A DNA stretch of 64,000 nucleotides. Origin: Collybiopsis luxurians FD-317 M1 (taxonomy: Eukaryota > Basidiomycota > Agaricomycetes > Agaricales > Omphalotaceae). Below the pieces are notes generated by a model, which did no database searches, had not been told where the DNA came from, and saw only the letters and a list, made by a program, of their open reading frames with translations. Of this stretch, positions 23,223 through 34,974 are shown piece after piece (position 1 is the first letter of the stretch; every line of letters begins with the position of its first letter). Both the position numbers and the translations under genes were made by a program. The stretch covers positions 83,849 to 147,848 of the forward strand of contig KN834863.1 in the NCBI GenBank assembly GCA_000827265.1. The letters are read 5' to 3'.

Positions 23223-26200
23223 CTACACCTTCTGAGAGCCTGAATCCAAACCCTTCAAAAACCCTACCCTCTGCCAATACCCAATAAAGAACCTCAGCAT
23301 ATCCTCATCCACCACACTCACATTTCTCAGCGTACTCGACAGCCCCTTTGTCTTGTCCACCGCAAGACTACACCGTATCCCCTTCCCAGCCAAATTATTC
23401 TCCCAAAACGCCACAAGCTTGACAGCGGGATTATCATCCGGAGATTGACTCGAGTCCTTCAAGCGATCCAACCACTCTTGCATCGAGATAACCGGAAGCG
23501 GAGCATCACCACCACCACCACCGCTGCCGGACGTCGAAACAAGTGTCCTCTGCACAACAGGAACCAAATCAGCCCATTTTGTCGGCCTTGGGTTCGCAAT
23601 ATGAAACGTCCCCGTCTCCCCCTCCATCCCCATCCCCACTAACGCAATATCCACAACCACCCTCGCAACCTCATCCACCGGCGTCCAATTCACCACCACC
23701 GGCCAATCCCCCGGGACCACCCCCATCTCCTGACACCCCCTCAACAACACCGGCACATGATCCGTAACATTCCACATCCCCTCCCTCGTATCGCCCGAAA
23801 TCTGACCAATCCTAAACGCCAAAACGCTGAGCCCGGTACGTTCCGCGGCTAGCGCGAGGATACGTTCGCCGACGAATTTACTGGCCGCGTAGCCTTGGGC
23901 GAGGCAGTGGGTAGGGTCGGAGAGGGGGAGTTCGGGGACGGGGGTGGTGGAGGGGTAGGCGCCGACGGAGGCAATGGAGGAGGTGAAGGCGATGCGGGGT
24001 GGGATAGTGCTGGGGGAGGTTAGGGCAAAGTCGACGATGTTCCGGAGGCCTGCGATGTGTATGTCTTCGAATGTGGCCAGCTGCCAATTGAAGTTGAGGG
24101 TCCAGGCATTGTGAATGATAAGTGTTGCGGAGAGGTGGATGTCTTTGTAGACATTTTCGTCAAGACCAAAGAACGGGAGGGACAGGTTAATTTCATGGAA
24201 TTCGAGTTTGCCAGAAGTAAGAGCTTGTGTGAGAAGTGTGGAGTCGAGCTTACGTTCAGTGAAGGAACGATGCTGGCGACATTCCGAGGACACTTCTCCA
24301 GGTCGGTTGAAACATAACACCTTGGACACTTTGTTGTCTTTCAACAAGATATCGAGGATAAATGAACCAAGGGAGCCAGTAGACCCAGTGAGAATAACAA
24401 CCTCCCCACCAACATCTTTACGAGGAACAACAACGGAAGGACGAGAAGGAAAGGACTTTGTATATTTATCAACCATCGCATTGATGGCCTGAACATGGTC
24501 CTCCTCCAAAATCCTCCCAGTCTTTGCAAGTGTAGCAATAGCACCAGCCATAGCTCGCACAGAAGTGTACATGAACACGAAATTCTGAGGAACCCCCAAA
24601 ACGATCTTGCCCATCCGCCCATCTCTGCGCAGCGCTGAAAGCAACGAATTCCTCACATAAATCGCCTTCAATGAATCCATACCCAACGCAAACACATCCT
24701 CATCCGCGGATACCAACCTACCCATCGCTTCACCCACCAGATTTGCAAAAAACGGAATCAAACCCTCCGTATCCAGCTCCGCGGGCAGCGGGACCCCCTT
24801 GTCAGAGGAGAACAACTCTACACGAAGGTAAATCTCATCAATCTCCTTCGCGTACAATTGAATCGCCTCCTTCCTCCGAACGCTACCCTTATCCGTACGA
24901 GGAAGATCCTTCCCCGGAGTCGCAACCAGGATCATCTCCTTCCAGATTTGCGAATGGGAGGGACTGGACTGGTTAGCTCTCTCGACAGCATCCCAGATAC
25001 CATTACGGAAGTTGGCGAGTTTCTCGTCATCATTGGGATCGAATGCTAAACTGGGTACAGGGACGACGAGGACTCCGTTTTGGGTACGGCCAGTTCCGAA
25101 TACAATGGCGGTGAATACGTGAGGATGTGCTTCGATACAACTTTCGATTGGACGGGATAGAGTCTTTTCGCCGTTGGAAAGAACAACGACATCATCCGCC
25201 CGGCCACAGTGTTTGAAAAGGCGAGCATCGCTAGGGTGTTTCTCGTACAAATCGGAAGTAGAGTAGCCCTCTGTACCGTTGATATTGACATTGATAGTTC
25301 CGGGTTTCCAACCGTCCTCATTAGCAAGGATGACAAGCTCAAATGGTCCACCTCCAGGCTGAGAACCCCGCGGTTCGAGGACAATATCAAGATCAGGACG
25401 AAGCTGATGATACTGCCAATCCTTCGACTCCCTCCCCTCCGGCTCCAAAACGTTCATCTGCCCAATCTCCGTCGATCCAAGCATAGACAAAAAGTGGATC
25501 TTCTCTTGAACGAGAAGATCTCCAAAGTGCGGAGGAACGGGTGCGCCAACGAAGAACCAAAATCGACGAGAACGCATGATATCGAGACCGCCTTCGATGT
25601 GGGAGATCTCTTCGATGACGGAAGGGGCACCGATGATGATGTCGGGAGGAGACGGGGAGGTGCAGAGGTCTACGAGAGCGGTTGCAGTGACGGGCTTGGA
25701 TGGGTCGGGAAATATAACCCTCCAACCAAGCCAGATGAAAGAAGCCCGTGTGAGGGCCACACCGGATCCGTGGAAGAGAGGAAGAGTAGCTAGAGCAGAA
25801 CACCCAGTGTATTTTGCTACGAAATTTGGCGGGTAGAAGCCTTGGTGCATGACAAAACGGCTGTTCCAAGCAACGGGTTTCGGTAGTCCGGTGGACCCAC
25901 TTGTATGCAGGTATATCACTGGTTTGTCACATTCCGTCTTCCACTCGAGATTGAAGGGGAAAGGTTTGGATTTGATAGCACCCGGGGAAGGAAGAGGAGC
26001 CATGTCGAATACTGGAAGGGAGCCTGCTTCCGCAGCTGATGCTTCCGCCTCAGACTTGTTTACCGAGTCGGATATGAGTGCAACGCTCTTTGTCAGTTTG
26101 AGGAGGTTGACGATGGCGACACGACTGTTACGGGGAGAAATTAGAAGTGGGACGATACCGCACTTGTGGAGTGCGTAAATTGTCACCATGTACGCTGCAT

Positions 26201-26507
26201 CGCTGTTCATTCATTTAGATGGACAATGACTGCGGAGTCATTGGTATACGTACCTGCGAGCGAGTATACCGACGACTTTGGTCGGCTCAGAAGACTTACG
26301 TCTGGCTCCGATTTGACTGTCAAAGGTCCATGCAGCATTGTCAACTGCAGCTCCAAAGTCGCCGAATGTGATATTGACGTATCTGGGTGTTCCGGGAAGG
26401 CTGTAGCTCATGCAGATACGATGAGCGTCATGCTTAACGCGGAAATCGATAAGATGAGGGATCAAATTTGGCTGAGGAGGGAGTTGTGTGAGAGGTTCTG
26501 ATTGCAT
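23223..26507 (-). CDS. NRPS-like adenylation-thiolation-reductase (A-T-R) enzyme, 1077 aa
   Basis: Activates a carboxylic acid as its adenylate, loads it on a phosphopantetheine arm and releases it reductively as aldehyde or alcohol. Exon 1 is 26507-26254, the 51-nt intron 26253-26203, exon 2 26202-23223; the junction reads ILAR-SDAAYM. The A domain has TSGSTG (about 185-190), GRADDVVVLSNGEKT (about 418) and LPRTDKGSVRRK (about 518). The carrier is LGMDSLKAI with Ser near 595. The reductase has TGSTGSLG (about 690-697, NADP binding) and YAASK (about 856-860, catalytic Tyr/Lys). All motifs are intact. There is no condensation domain. Substrate cannot be read from sequence; basidiomycete homologues reduce aryl or amino acids. 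A C-terminal piece of a relative lies at 29.1 kb. Confidence 0.95.
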
Positions 26508-27595
26508 AGCTGAAAGAAAATTTCCTGAATCGAATTAGTTATGCCTAGCTACGCGTCAGTACATAAATCAATGAATTCCGTTCCATGCTCGTACGTGTAA
26601 CAATCAGTCCGGAAGCTTCGCGGCTGGATATGGAACTCGGTTTTTCGGAGTATCGAGTGGGGTATGAGACGGAGTTTCCGATAACATTGGGGCATGGTAA
26701 AGCCTGTAGAATACGATGAGTATATGGCATAGACATGAATGGAGGTTACTTACTGTAGACGTCGACCGTTTCTGTCGTAGTCATTCCATTTTCGTACTAC
26801 GAGTTGGATCAAAATTTCATGACAATTCAGCCCCGGAGCTGAGAGAGTTGAGGCACATCGACCGATCGCGAGCTAGTTGTATATATATAATTTCTTGAGC
26901 TGAATACTCGATCCGAGCAGATAAGGGCAACGAGCAAATGAGGGGAAGACGCGTCGGCGAAACAGCAATGCAGCGAGCAAAAGTTGAGTTTCAGAGTTGG
27001 GACTGGACTGATAATTCCAAATGAGTAAGACTGTAATAAATATAGCAGTTGTTATCTGAAGCAAATGGGCAGCTCGTCTACGGTGTTCTTATGGTGGGGG
27101 TCGCTGTGACCGACGCTGAGCTCGAGAGCGCCGTTCACGTTCTCGTGACTTTAGCGCTCGCAGCTGCGGCCTGCCTTCAACCTCGGTAACCTCTCGAATG
27201 TTCGTTCCGACCAGAGATCGCAATGTCTCTCAATAGAAGGATTGTTTGACAAGACTGCTGGCTGCTGGCTGGGCTCAAACTTAACTCGGGCATCCACAAT
27301 GCAACGGATTTGGCACGGAGCCATTGTGATTGGCTGTCGGAAACCAACCGTGAATCAGTTCCTGTTGCATCAATTCCTGTCAATGCTCCTGCTGACAGGC
27401 TAAGCCCAATTTATCCATACATTCATTCATAATTATTCACCCTTTCGTCCAGTTTTGTCCTCAGTAATCGATGAAGAAGTGTTAATCTTCCGGACTTTGT
27501 CGTGGGGTATATAAACCCAGGCCCCTCTCTCCGTTCTTCACTTCACAAAACAGCTTCTCTCAACTCGACTCTCATCGATTACAACTTGAATCAAC
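26508..27595. promoter_or_regulatory. divergent intergenic region between A-T-R gene and extended SDR
   Basis: 1.09 kb between two start codons facing apart, so promoters for both are expected here. TATATATATAA lies near 26881 and a TATATAAA box at 27508-27515. No gene recognised inside. Confidence 0.45.
27508..27515 (+). promoter_or_regulatory. TATA box of the extended SDR gene
   Basis: TATATAAA, about 80 nt upstream of the ATG at 27596, followed by a pyrimidine-rich leader (CTCTCTCCGTTCTTC). Confidence 0.6.
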
Positions 27596-28695
27596 ATGAA
27601 AGTTTTAGTTCTTGGGTGCGTACTCATTTTCGCGACGCGTTTACCTGTGTGTTACTGATGGCCCGCGTTTCTTAGTGCATCTGGCTTCATCGGTCTCCCA
27701 GCTGCTCAAGCTCTCGTTCGCGCTGGACATTTGGTCTACGGACTAACTCGTTCCCATGAAAAAGCCAAACAATTGGCTGGGGAAGAAAGTGTGTTGGTCC
27801 TATCCACTCCAATCTTTACAGAGCTAACCTGCATCCTTCACTTCCCTCCACCAGTCATCCCAATCGTCGGCGAAATCAGCAACCCTACTCCTTGGGTCGA
27901 GATTGTCAAAGACCTCGACATAGTCATCGATGCCGTAGGCGGCACTGCGGACGTCAAAATGCTCTCCCAAAGCACCCTCGAAGCCGTCTCCAAAACAGCC
28001 CAAGCCACCCGCCCGCCTCACGCCCCCAAACTCAACTACATCTACACATCCGGCACCTGGGTGCACGGGGACAACCGTACGGAAGTCGTCACCGATACAA
28101 CACCCCTTCGTAACCCCGCAGAGCTCGTCGCGTGGCGTCCTGCGCAAGAACAACGAACCATCCACGACCCAGTCCTCAACGGGATCGTTATTCGACCGGG
28201 ACTGCTCTATGGACGCGGAGGATCCCTGATTGCTCCGCTATTCCAGAGCGCCGCGGATGGTCTTGTTAGCTGGCCTGGTACCCCCGGAGGGCGATACGCG
28301 CTCATCCACACCGACGATTTGGCAGACATGTATGTTCTTGCGTGCGAAAAGGCTGCTCTTGTCGGAGGCGTCATTTTCGATGCTGTAAACGAGTTCTCCG
28401 AGTCAGCGGATGATGTTCTCAGCGCACTTGTTAAGGTTTCTGGTGCAAAGGGATACGAATACAGGAAGCCTGGCAACTGTGAGTAGCTCACGTTCTCCCC
28501 CCCCCCAGGCGTGAAGATGTTTGCTTATATTTTACTAATTTTCTTCATCATGTAGTGTACGAAGTCGCCCTTGGCACAACTTCCCTCATTCGTCCATACC
28601 TCGCTCGTACCCTCCTTGGTTGGCAGCCCAGGAAGCCTGGCCTTGTTGACGGTCTCTCCGTTTACTACGCTGCCTGGAAAGCTTTGAACCACTAA
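27596..28695 (+). CDS. NAD(P)-dependent epimerase/dehydratase-like extended SDR (298 aa)
   Basis: Exons are 27596-27615, 27676-27788, 27855-28478 and 28556-28695. Introns of 60, 66 and 77 nt are GT-AG with consistent phases (897 nt). The N terminus MKVLVLGASGFIG splits across the first intron and gives the GxxGxxG Rossmann loop. Later landmarks are DIVIDAVGG, YIYTSGTWVHGD, GIVIRPGLLYGRGGS and a C-terminal LYEVALGTTSLIRPYLAR. The family (NAD-dependent epimerase/dehydratase, atypical SDR) acts on sugars, lignols or polyketide-type ketones; the substrate is unknown. Divergent from the A-T-R gene, which fits co-regulation in a biosynthetic cluster (inference). Confidence 0.88.
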
Positions 28696-29131
28696 TCCCC
28701 TCCCCGCCGATCCTCGAATTCACGCTTTTTCATTCATCCTAAAGGAACACTCGAATATGTACATAAGTAGTTGTGTACTAGCAGTTGTAAAATGGCATGT
28801 ATAACATAAATAAAATTTAAAAAAATAGACTTGAACATATGAATGTACCTACTTCGCAAGCCGAAAACACGTGTAGAGCGTTGGTTGAGTGGCTGCAAGA
28901 CACAATTCAGCTTCCCTTGAATGGTGCATGAGGAGATACAAGTGCCTGAGTCGAGTACTTACATTGAAAGAGACTGGGCAGCTTGATCATGTTACTGCGT
29001 CGGAAAAAGCAAGGGTTCATGGATCTCAGATATGTAACAACTCAATGGCAACTTCGTATCGAAGGGGTGCGTTGCCTTTTCTTGCTAATTGGACCGCAGT
29101 AGACTTACCAGTATTCTTTTTTCCAATCTAG
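28696..29131. other. intergenic, no gene recognised
   Basis: 3' flank of the extended SDR, with an A-rich stretch near 28815. It may hold decayed upstream sequence of the A-T-R fragment, but no reductase motif is readable. Confidence 0.4.
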
Positions 29132-29549
29132 TCTTTGTCGTGGATGCCTGTGAACCGCGCAGCATCAGTCATCATCGAACTCTTGTTTTCGACCGGTTTC
29201 CGACCCATATATCACCTAGAAAATCCTTCTCGACAATCATGGGCAAGCGCGCCGGACGGACTAGCTGCGATCTTTGGATCAAAAGATGCACCCCTTCCTA
29301 TTATCCCGTTCAAGGATTGGCTAGATCGTGCGCGCGTTCTTAGGGAGGATCCTAGCTACAACTATGCGTTGAAAGTGATGCATTTCTTGGAGCGGGATTT
29401 TATTCGGATGGCTTCTGGAACGGTGATCCTTCGAACGGCCGAGTCGAAGTTGGATTCTCCAACGCTGCTGAGGAGTACGTACTACGTCTCTTGATAAGAG
29501 ACATTTGGAGTATGTTGCGTATTGGAGGAAACAGAAGTTCCTCGCCTAG
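29132..29549 (+). pseudogene. A-T-R enzyme, isolated C-terminal reductase fragment
   Basis: Reads SLSWMPVNRAASVIIELL, YHLENPSRQSW, PIIPFKDWLDRARVL, then FLERDFIRMASGTVIL and a terminal HLEYVAYWRKQKFLA. These are the last 130 or so residues of an A-T-R reductase. They match the layout of the end of the gene at 23.2 kb (FHIANPRPTKWAD, PVISMQEWLDRLK, FFIGYWQRVGFL). The acceptor AATCTAG precedes it at 29131. The last intron (GTACGT at 29475) does not restore frame cleanly. No adenylation, carrier or NADP-binding part is present nearby, so this is a relic of a second A-T-R gene. Confidence 0.72.
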
Positions 29550-29922
29550 AGGTAATATATTAGAAAGTTTATTTTTCTCGTAGATCTAAAGAGGTGTTCC
29601 AATATGTACCGTATTACTCGAATATTCTCACTGCTGTTGCATCGAAAGCCCGGCGCCTAGCATCGATATGCTTGACGCCCAAGGTGCTCACGAGCGTCTG
29701 AAATTATTTTCCTACTTGTTCAAAACCCTCTCAAAACTCCGAAAACCTCTTTCCGAAATTTCTCTGCCTAGCTCCAGCTTCAAGAAATGTCCGAAAGAGA
29801 TCCAAGCCTAAAACCGCAGGCTGAAGGGATCCAATTCTCAATATATGTACCGCAAATGACACTGAGCTTCCAAGTATTCCCAGCAAGTTGCAAACCTCTT
29901 TCACATATTCCGTCAATTTGCC

Positions 29923-30793
29923 ATGTCCCTAACTGGAAAAGCCGCCATCATCACCGGCTCCTCGCGCTCCATCGGTGCTGAAATTGCTATCCAACTCGCC
30001 AATGAAGGAGCCCTAGTCGTGGTCAACTATGCCGGCAATGCAGAAGCCGCAGAGGCCGTCGTGCAAACCATTAACTCTAAGGGTGTCGGAAAGGCTATCG
30101 CGTTTAAAGCTGATGTAGGCACCATATCTGGCTCTCAAGCACTTCTCGATGCCGCTCTTAGGGAGTTTGGACGTCTTGATATCCTAGTACTAAATGCGGG
30201 CATTATGGGCAGCAAAACTATTGCAGACGTTGACGAAGCGTTCTTCGACGCTCATTTCACTTTGAACGTCAAAGGCCCACTATTTCTTGTCAAGGCTGCG
30301 GTACCCTTTATGACTGAAGGTCTGCTTTTCTTTTCTGTTTGAATGTGTCATGACACACGCTTACAATGGGGTTTAAAGGTGGCCGTATCATCTTTCTTTC
30401 CACCTCTCTCACAGTCGCGTCCACCGTCCTTCCAAACGCTGTCGTGTACGTAGCCTCGAAAGGAGCGATCGAGCAGGCCGCTCGCTCGCTAGCAAAGGAT
30501 CTTGGTTCGCGAGGTATCACCGTGAACGTTGTCTCACCTGGCCCAACAGATACACCACTCTTCCGTGCGGGCAAAAACGAACAGGTGATCAACTTCATTG
30601 CGGGGCTCAATCCGTCAAAAAGAATCGGGAGGTCGGAAGATATAGCTCCAGTTGTCGCATTTCTCGCCAGTCCTGCTGCGGGATGGGTAAATGGGCAAAA
30701 CATCCGGGTGAATGGGGTAAGTCGAGTCGAGTTTGGACCTTCATTTCTGGGTGATACACTGACATTGACCTTTCTCAGGGCTTCACTGTATGA
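29923..30793 (+). CDS. classical short-chain dehydrogenase/reductase (249 aa)
   Basis: Exons are 29923-30319, 30379-30716 and 30779-30793. Introns of 59 and 62 nt keep phase (750 nt). The N terminus has TGSSRSIG (cofactor loop, about residues 12-19), NYAG, then LVLNAGI. The active site shows a Ser in FLSTS and YVASKG (Tyr-x3-Lys). The C terminus RVNG-GFTV is the usual end of FabG-like SDRs, and the last exon codes only four residues. Catalyses NADP-dependent carbonyl or alcohol interconversion; substrate unknown. Sits between the A-T-R relic and a Dabb gene, all on plus. Confidence 0.92.
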
Positions 30794-31092
30794 AATATCG
30801 TAGGTAGTTCAGTAGTCTAGAACTGTTGTATTACTGTCGCGCACGATTTTACATTCTTGTGCATACTGTACCGACATTCGACAAGATTGTGATTCGAGTC
30901 GAGGAATATCCGTTGAAATACAGAAGAACTCAGTACCACGGTACCTGAACCGATAAGTTGGGGTCGCGGAGTTTGTGGTGGCTTTAAGTCCGCTCGGGAA
31001 GTCAGTGGTGCTGCTAACCTCAGAGATGATCCTACTTAAAAACCTGGCCTTGTTCCTGGATTAATCGTTTGTCTGCTACCTAAGTAGAAGAG

Positions 31093-31596
31093 ATGATTAC
31101 TCATATTGGTTCGTTCTCTTCTTCGAGACTTCAATAGCAACTTTCAATGATTTTTTTGGTTGTTGTTGGCTCTTAGTTTTCGTCAAATTCACTCCTGGCT
31201 CTACTGAAGAGCAGAAGAAGAAATGGAGGATAGAGATTGCAGCTCTGAAAGACAAGATACCTACAATCAAGAACCTCATTGTTGGAGACAAAGTCGGGGT
31301 GCCTAGAGGACCAGTTTTGGACGGCGGATGGGAGGATGGTAAGTCATAGGCCCGGGCATACCTTTCAGTGTTCACGATGCTCCCAAATTGAAGTTGATAC
31401 TGATCAAACCCATAGCTGCACTTGTCATGTTCGACACTGAAGAAGAATACCGAGCGTATGTGACTACCGACGCGCACGCCGCATACAAGGCAGCCACCGC
31501 TGGCATTGTCGGAGGTACGTAGTCGGCAGATCTCTCTCGATATTCTCCAATGCTAATAGACTGGTAGATAAGCTCATCTATAACATTCAGTCTTGA
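31093..31596 (+). CDS. stress-response A/B-barrel (Dabb) domain protein (101 aa)
   Basis: Exons are 31093-31108, 31177-31338, 31416-31514 and 31568-31596, with introns of 53-77 nt and consistent phases (306 nt). The product starts MITHIVFVKFTPG and has IPTIKNLIVG and VMFDTEEEYRAYVTTDAHAAY, with an end GIVGDKLIYNIQS. That is the Dabb pattern (first-strand His, central IPxIxxLxxG, a YxxYxxHxxH-like segment). Dabb proteins are small dimers. Some act as cyclases on polyketides; most are uncharacterised. Frame and splice sites are intact. Confidence 0.85.
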
Positions 31597-31711
31597 TATT
31601 TAGATGGTGCATTTCAAGTATTTCATATGTAGTAGTAAAGATCAAAATGAAGTACAATCCATAGCGAGGTGAACAACTTATTGTTTCGAATGAGCATCCT
31701 ACAAAAAATAT

Positions 31712-32569
31712 CTATTTGACCAGTCGTCGGTAAACAAAGAATCCTGTACCAAGGATGGTAGCATAGCTTAGATACTTCACGCCAGTGAAAACTAGCTTCA
31801 CCTGTAAAGAAGAATTTATTAGTAAGAACCTGGGCAGGACTTCGAATATACTCACCCTATCGAAGAAGTCCCATCGAGTTCCGTCGCCCTCGTCTAGACG
31901 TGTTATTGTCGAAGAACGTATCGCGCGATTTTCAGCGGGCACATAGGTCGACCAACGTGGTGAGACAATTATCTTTTGAGGATGGGAAAGATTCTCTCTT
32001 AGATCATAATTGACGAATGGATATGCTGCACATATGCACGAGTGAGATTCAATGGAAATACGCGAAAGGTATACCGAGTATCTCCAGAAGCAGGTCATTG
32101 CAGACAGTCACAGCGCTATCGACATCATCCGTGGTGTACGATAAGAAGGGCTCCTTGGCGTAGATATAAAATGCAGATAACGGGCCCTGCGTAAGGAAAA
32201 AAATGTCGGTAACTTCCAGGAAAGGTTCGTCCAAAAGTGGAGTTCACCCTTGGCGAATATAGTCCACAGCCGTTTCAGGAGAAGAAACTGGGGCTAATAG
32301 TATTTCAGAGCGGCCAACGGCTGCAAGGGAAGGTTTCCTGAAATGCAAAATCAGACTTACATTCGACGCCTGAATCGTCTAAAGACAAACCCGTTGACGA
32401 GCTCGAAGATGCGAATTGGACTATCACTGAAGAGCCTCATTCCCGACGCTCCGATACCATTTGCAGGATCCTTAAGTTGCTTGCCGCCGGATCTTGGGAA
32501 ATGAAACGCTAGTGCATCACGTAGGGAAAAGCAAAACGCCGAGTAAACAGAAAAATCGACGAACATCAA
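31712..32569 (-). CDS. hypothetical membrane-anchored protein, 5' end uncertain
   Basis: Minus-strand exons: about 32569-32358 (MRLFSDSPIRIFELVNGFVF), 32326-32247 (KPSLAAVGRSEILLAPVSS), 32188-32070 (FYIYAKEPFLSYTTDDVDSA), 32019-31860 (YPFVNYDLRENLSHPQKI) and 31800-31712. The last exon codes a single membrane span near the end (GVKYLSYATILGTGFFVYRR), finishing RRLVK. The last two joins keep phase; the join near 32247/32188 does not, so the model is incomplete. An earlier exon may lie at 32780-32640. Family not recognised. Confidence 0.5.
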
Positions 32570-32799
32570 ACCTGGAGCGAGAGGTGCTTAGCCGTTGAAA
32601 GCCGGTTTAGCACGGACCAGAGTCTTTGCAGCGCAGCTTACGTCTCCAGACCCATGGATATACATCAGAGACGGAGACGACGGCGAAGATACAACGTCTC
32701 GAAGATGTAACGAACCAGAAGACGATACAGCGAGCCCCATGATAGCTGGGGAAGTGGTATTTGAGAATTCGGGCACAGGATTGTTCACATCAACTACTA

Positions 32800-33300
32800 G
32801 TGGGATGGGCCATCGCGCTTTGCGCGTGGCATGTACGAGTCCGGACACTTATGCGATAAAAGCTGTATTTACAAAGTATACACACTATATACTACATGTA
32901 TTCAATACTGGAGTTACACAACAACGCCTTGGTTCATAAATGCTATCACATCTTCCACATATCGCCCACCTCATTGATTTCCCAAATGTTATTGCCGAAG
33001 TCAATTGTGCTGATGCAGTAACTTGATGTCCATGCTAATGTAGCTGTTCCACATCCTTTCAAGAGAATGCGACTGGTCATGAAGCAAGGCATTCAAATTG
33101 TGGCAGATAGACTGGGAGAACATGACAGGAGTGGAAAAAGATTTGAACCATCACATGAGATGTCAACATGGGTCACATTGCTTCAGCTGCGCGGCATGCT
33201 GCCTCAGGACTTCAAAGTCTCAGTCAGGCGAGAATGAGAGTTCACCATGAACACATTAGTATTTACCACTCGAGTACCATGCTTACCCAGATTGAAAGTG
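32800..33300 (-). pseudogene. MYND-family C-terminal remnant and downstream block
   Basis: The minus strand reads IDFGNNIWEINEVGDMWKM before a stop near 32910. This matches the end of the cassette MYND relative at 43.3 kb (FDYNVWEIEDDSDRWKT). About 70 bp further on is ATGTCCGGACTCGTACATGCC, which recurs at 43449. The MYND finger itself is not readable. It is probably a decayed cassette copy whose other border is at 34.0 kb. Confidence 0.6.
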
Positions 33301-33830
33301 GGTAGATACTTAGCACTAATTTTTTCAAGTCCATCTCATCTTTCAAAGAGCTCATCATAAATTCCTTGTATGCACAAGGTGAGAGAGTAATTGATACACT
33401 CTCAGTGAGAATCTCTATGCTTCATTATGCAAGAGCTAACATACAGTGTCTATTGAATACTACCAGGACTTACAAGCATGAGAAAGGGTTTGAAACAAGA
33501 GTTCTGTGTCTAGTCTTGGAAACTCGACACTACATGTTTTGAAACAGTGTATGTGCGCCGAGAAAAAATGTGCATTCAGTATAACTGACCAGCGACAGAG
33601 CTCACAAAGCTGTTGCAATGATTCTGACTGCTCACCCATATTGACAATTACTATGACTGTGTCGTGACTACAGAGGTCTACCGTCATTGTGACTGCATGG
33701 TAAGATTACAATCATACTGATTGTTTTTGACCGCAATGATTGTCTGACTCAATCGGTATGATCGTAATCACTTCCCACAGTGTAAGGGAGAGGACATACA
33801 TCAAGTCAAAAAGCATCAAAGAGAGGAAAT
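33301..33830. other. decayed interior of a cassette copy
   Basis: A minus-strand frame at 33687-33460 is open but not identifiable. CG dinucleotides are rare. Confidence 0.35.
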
Positions 33831-34015
33831 GACAGAGAAGAACAGCAATGAAGAGGAGAACATTTGAAAAAGGAAAACAATGGTGGTGGTCAGGAAGTCA
33901 CAGAAAGTGACATGTCCATATATGGGGATAAAACTTGGGTATAGAGAGGATTGTGGGAAAAAGGACAAACTGGCCATAAGGATGATTCCTTCATTTCATT
34001 CCAGACTTGTAATGA
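33831..34015 (-). repeat. second copy of the F-box/NTase upstream block
   Basis: Shares GGTCAGGAAGTCAC, GACATGTCCATATATGGGG and CATTTCATTCCAGACTTGTA, in the same order, with 20.4-20.59 kb. It gives the border of the degenerate cassette copy that ends at 32.8 kb. Confidence 0.65.
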
Positions 34016-34970
34016 AGAATGCAGAATGATCCAGGAAGTGAGGAAGGAGAGAAGAGAGCAACTTGTAGATGGCAGGAGATCCTGTCTGGTTCATATGTGA
34101 GAACATGCACTGTCGGGACATGGATAGTATTCAAAATTAACACAGAAATGTTCCCGGCAGCTAATGTTGTAATCATGGGCAGCAAAAGAGAACTGTAAGG
34201 ATCTAGGGAATTACTGTTGATGTCCGTCCAATGTCTTGGAAAAAATACTCACAAGCAGAATGGGATTTGATTGCAACAATTCCAGCAGGATAAGATCGTG
34301 AAGACTGTAGTCTGAAAGCCGAAAAGCTCAAAACAATGGTTTGTTGCATTGAATCAATTGAGCAACCTCCTCTTTTGCCGACTGCAAGATGAGGGAATGT
34401 TCAAGTAGGATCTCGGCTCTATTCTGACAGTTGTCTTGGGGAGTGACCCAGCCTTGAATCACTTGCAACAGATACTTAGGCGTGACTCACCTTGCATGGC
34501 GATTGAAATAAATTTATCTGCATTCTTCTGGACCAGGTCTTTTTCTTGTTATGAGACTGTTCCGTATTAGATATCTGTTGGCTCAACACACCACGTATCC
34601 CTTCTATCTTCTTCTGTCTCCACTCAAGTGGTTGAGTGAACCCAGTTTCAAATGCAGCTTTGAGAACCGTAAAGATTTTCTGAAAAAGGGTGTCAGCATA
34701 TTGTTTGAAATGTGTCACTTGCAGACTAGCCCTGTTCGAAGCTTCCCTAGCTCTCCCCCCCCACTCCCCAATCACGTGAGAAATCACATGATATCCTAAA
34801 TTTACTCATTTTTACTGTTGAACAAAGTTCAAGTTCAACTTTGCATTCACCAATAAAGTCATTACATTCTCAGTAAATAAACTAGAAGGTTAACTACTTG
34901 AGTCTTGAGTACCGTGAGCAAAAAGTGAGGGTTTTGTAGAGTCGCACCTCCTCGGACATGTTCGGACCAT
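34016..34970. other. intergenic, nothing recognised
   Basis: AT-rich and CpG-poor. A minus-strand frame at 34787-34476 has no family signature. Confidence 0.35.
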
Positions 34971-34974
34971 GTGC

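Noticed and set aside
24208..26178. Several plus-strand frames over the A-T-R gene (for example 25209-25793)
   Set aside because: They mirror the intact minus-strand enzyme in another frame, lack family motifs, and reflect GC-rich third positions.
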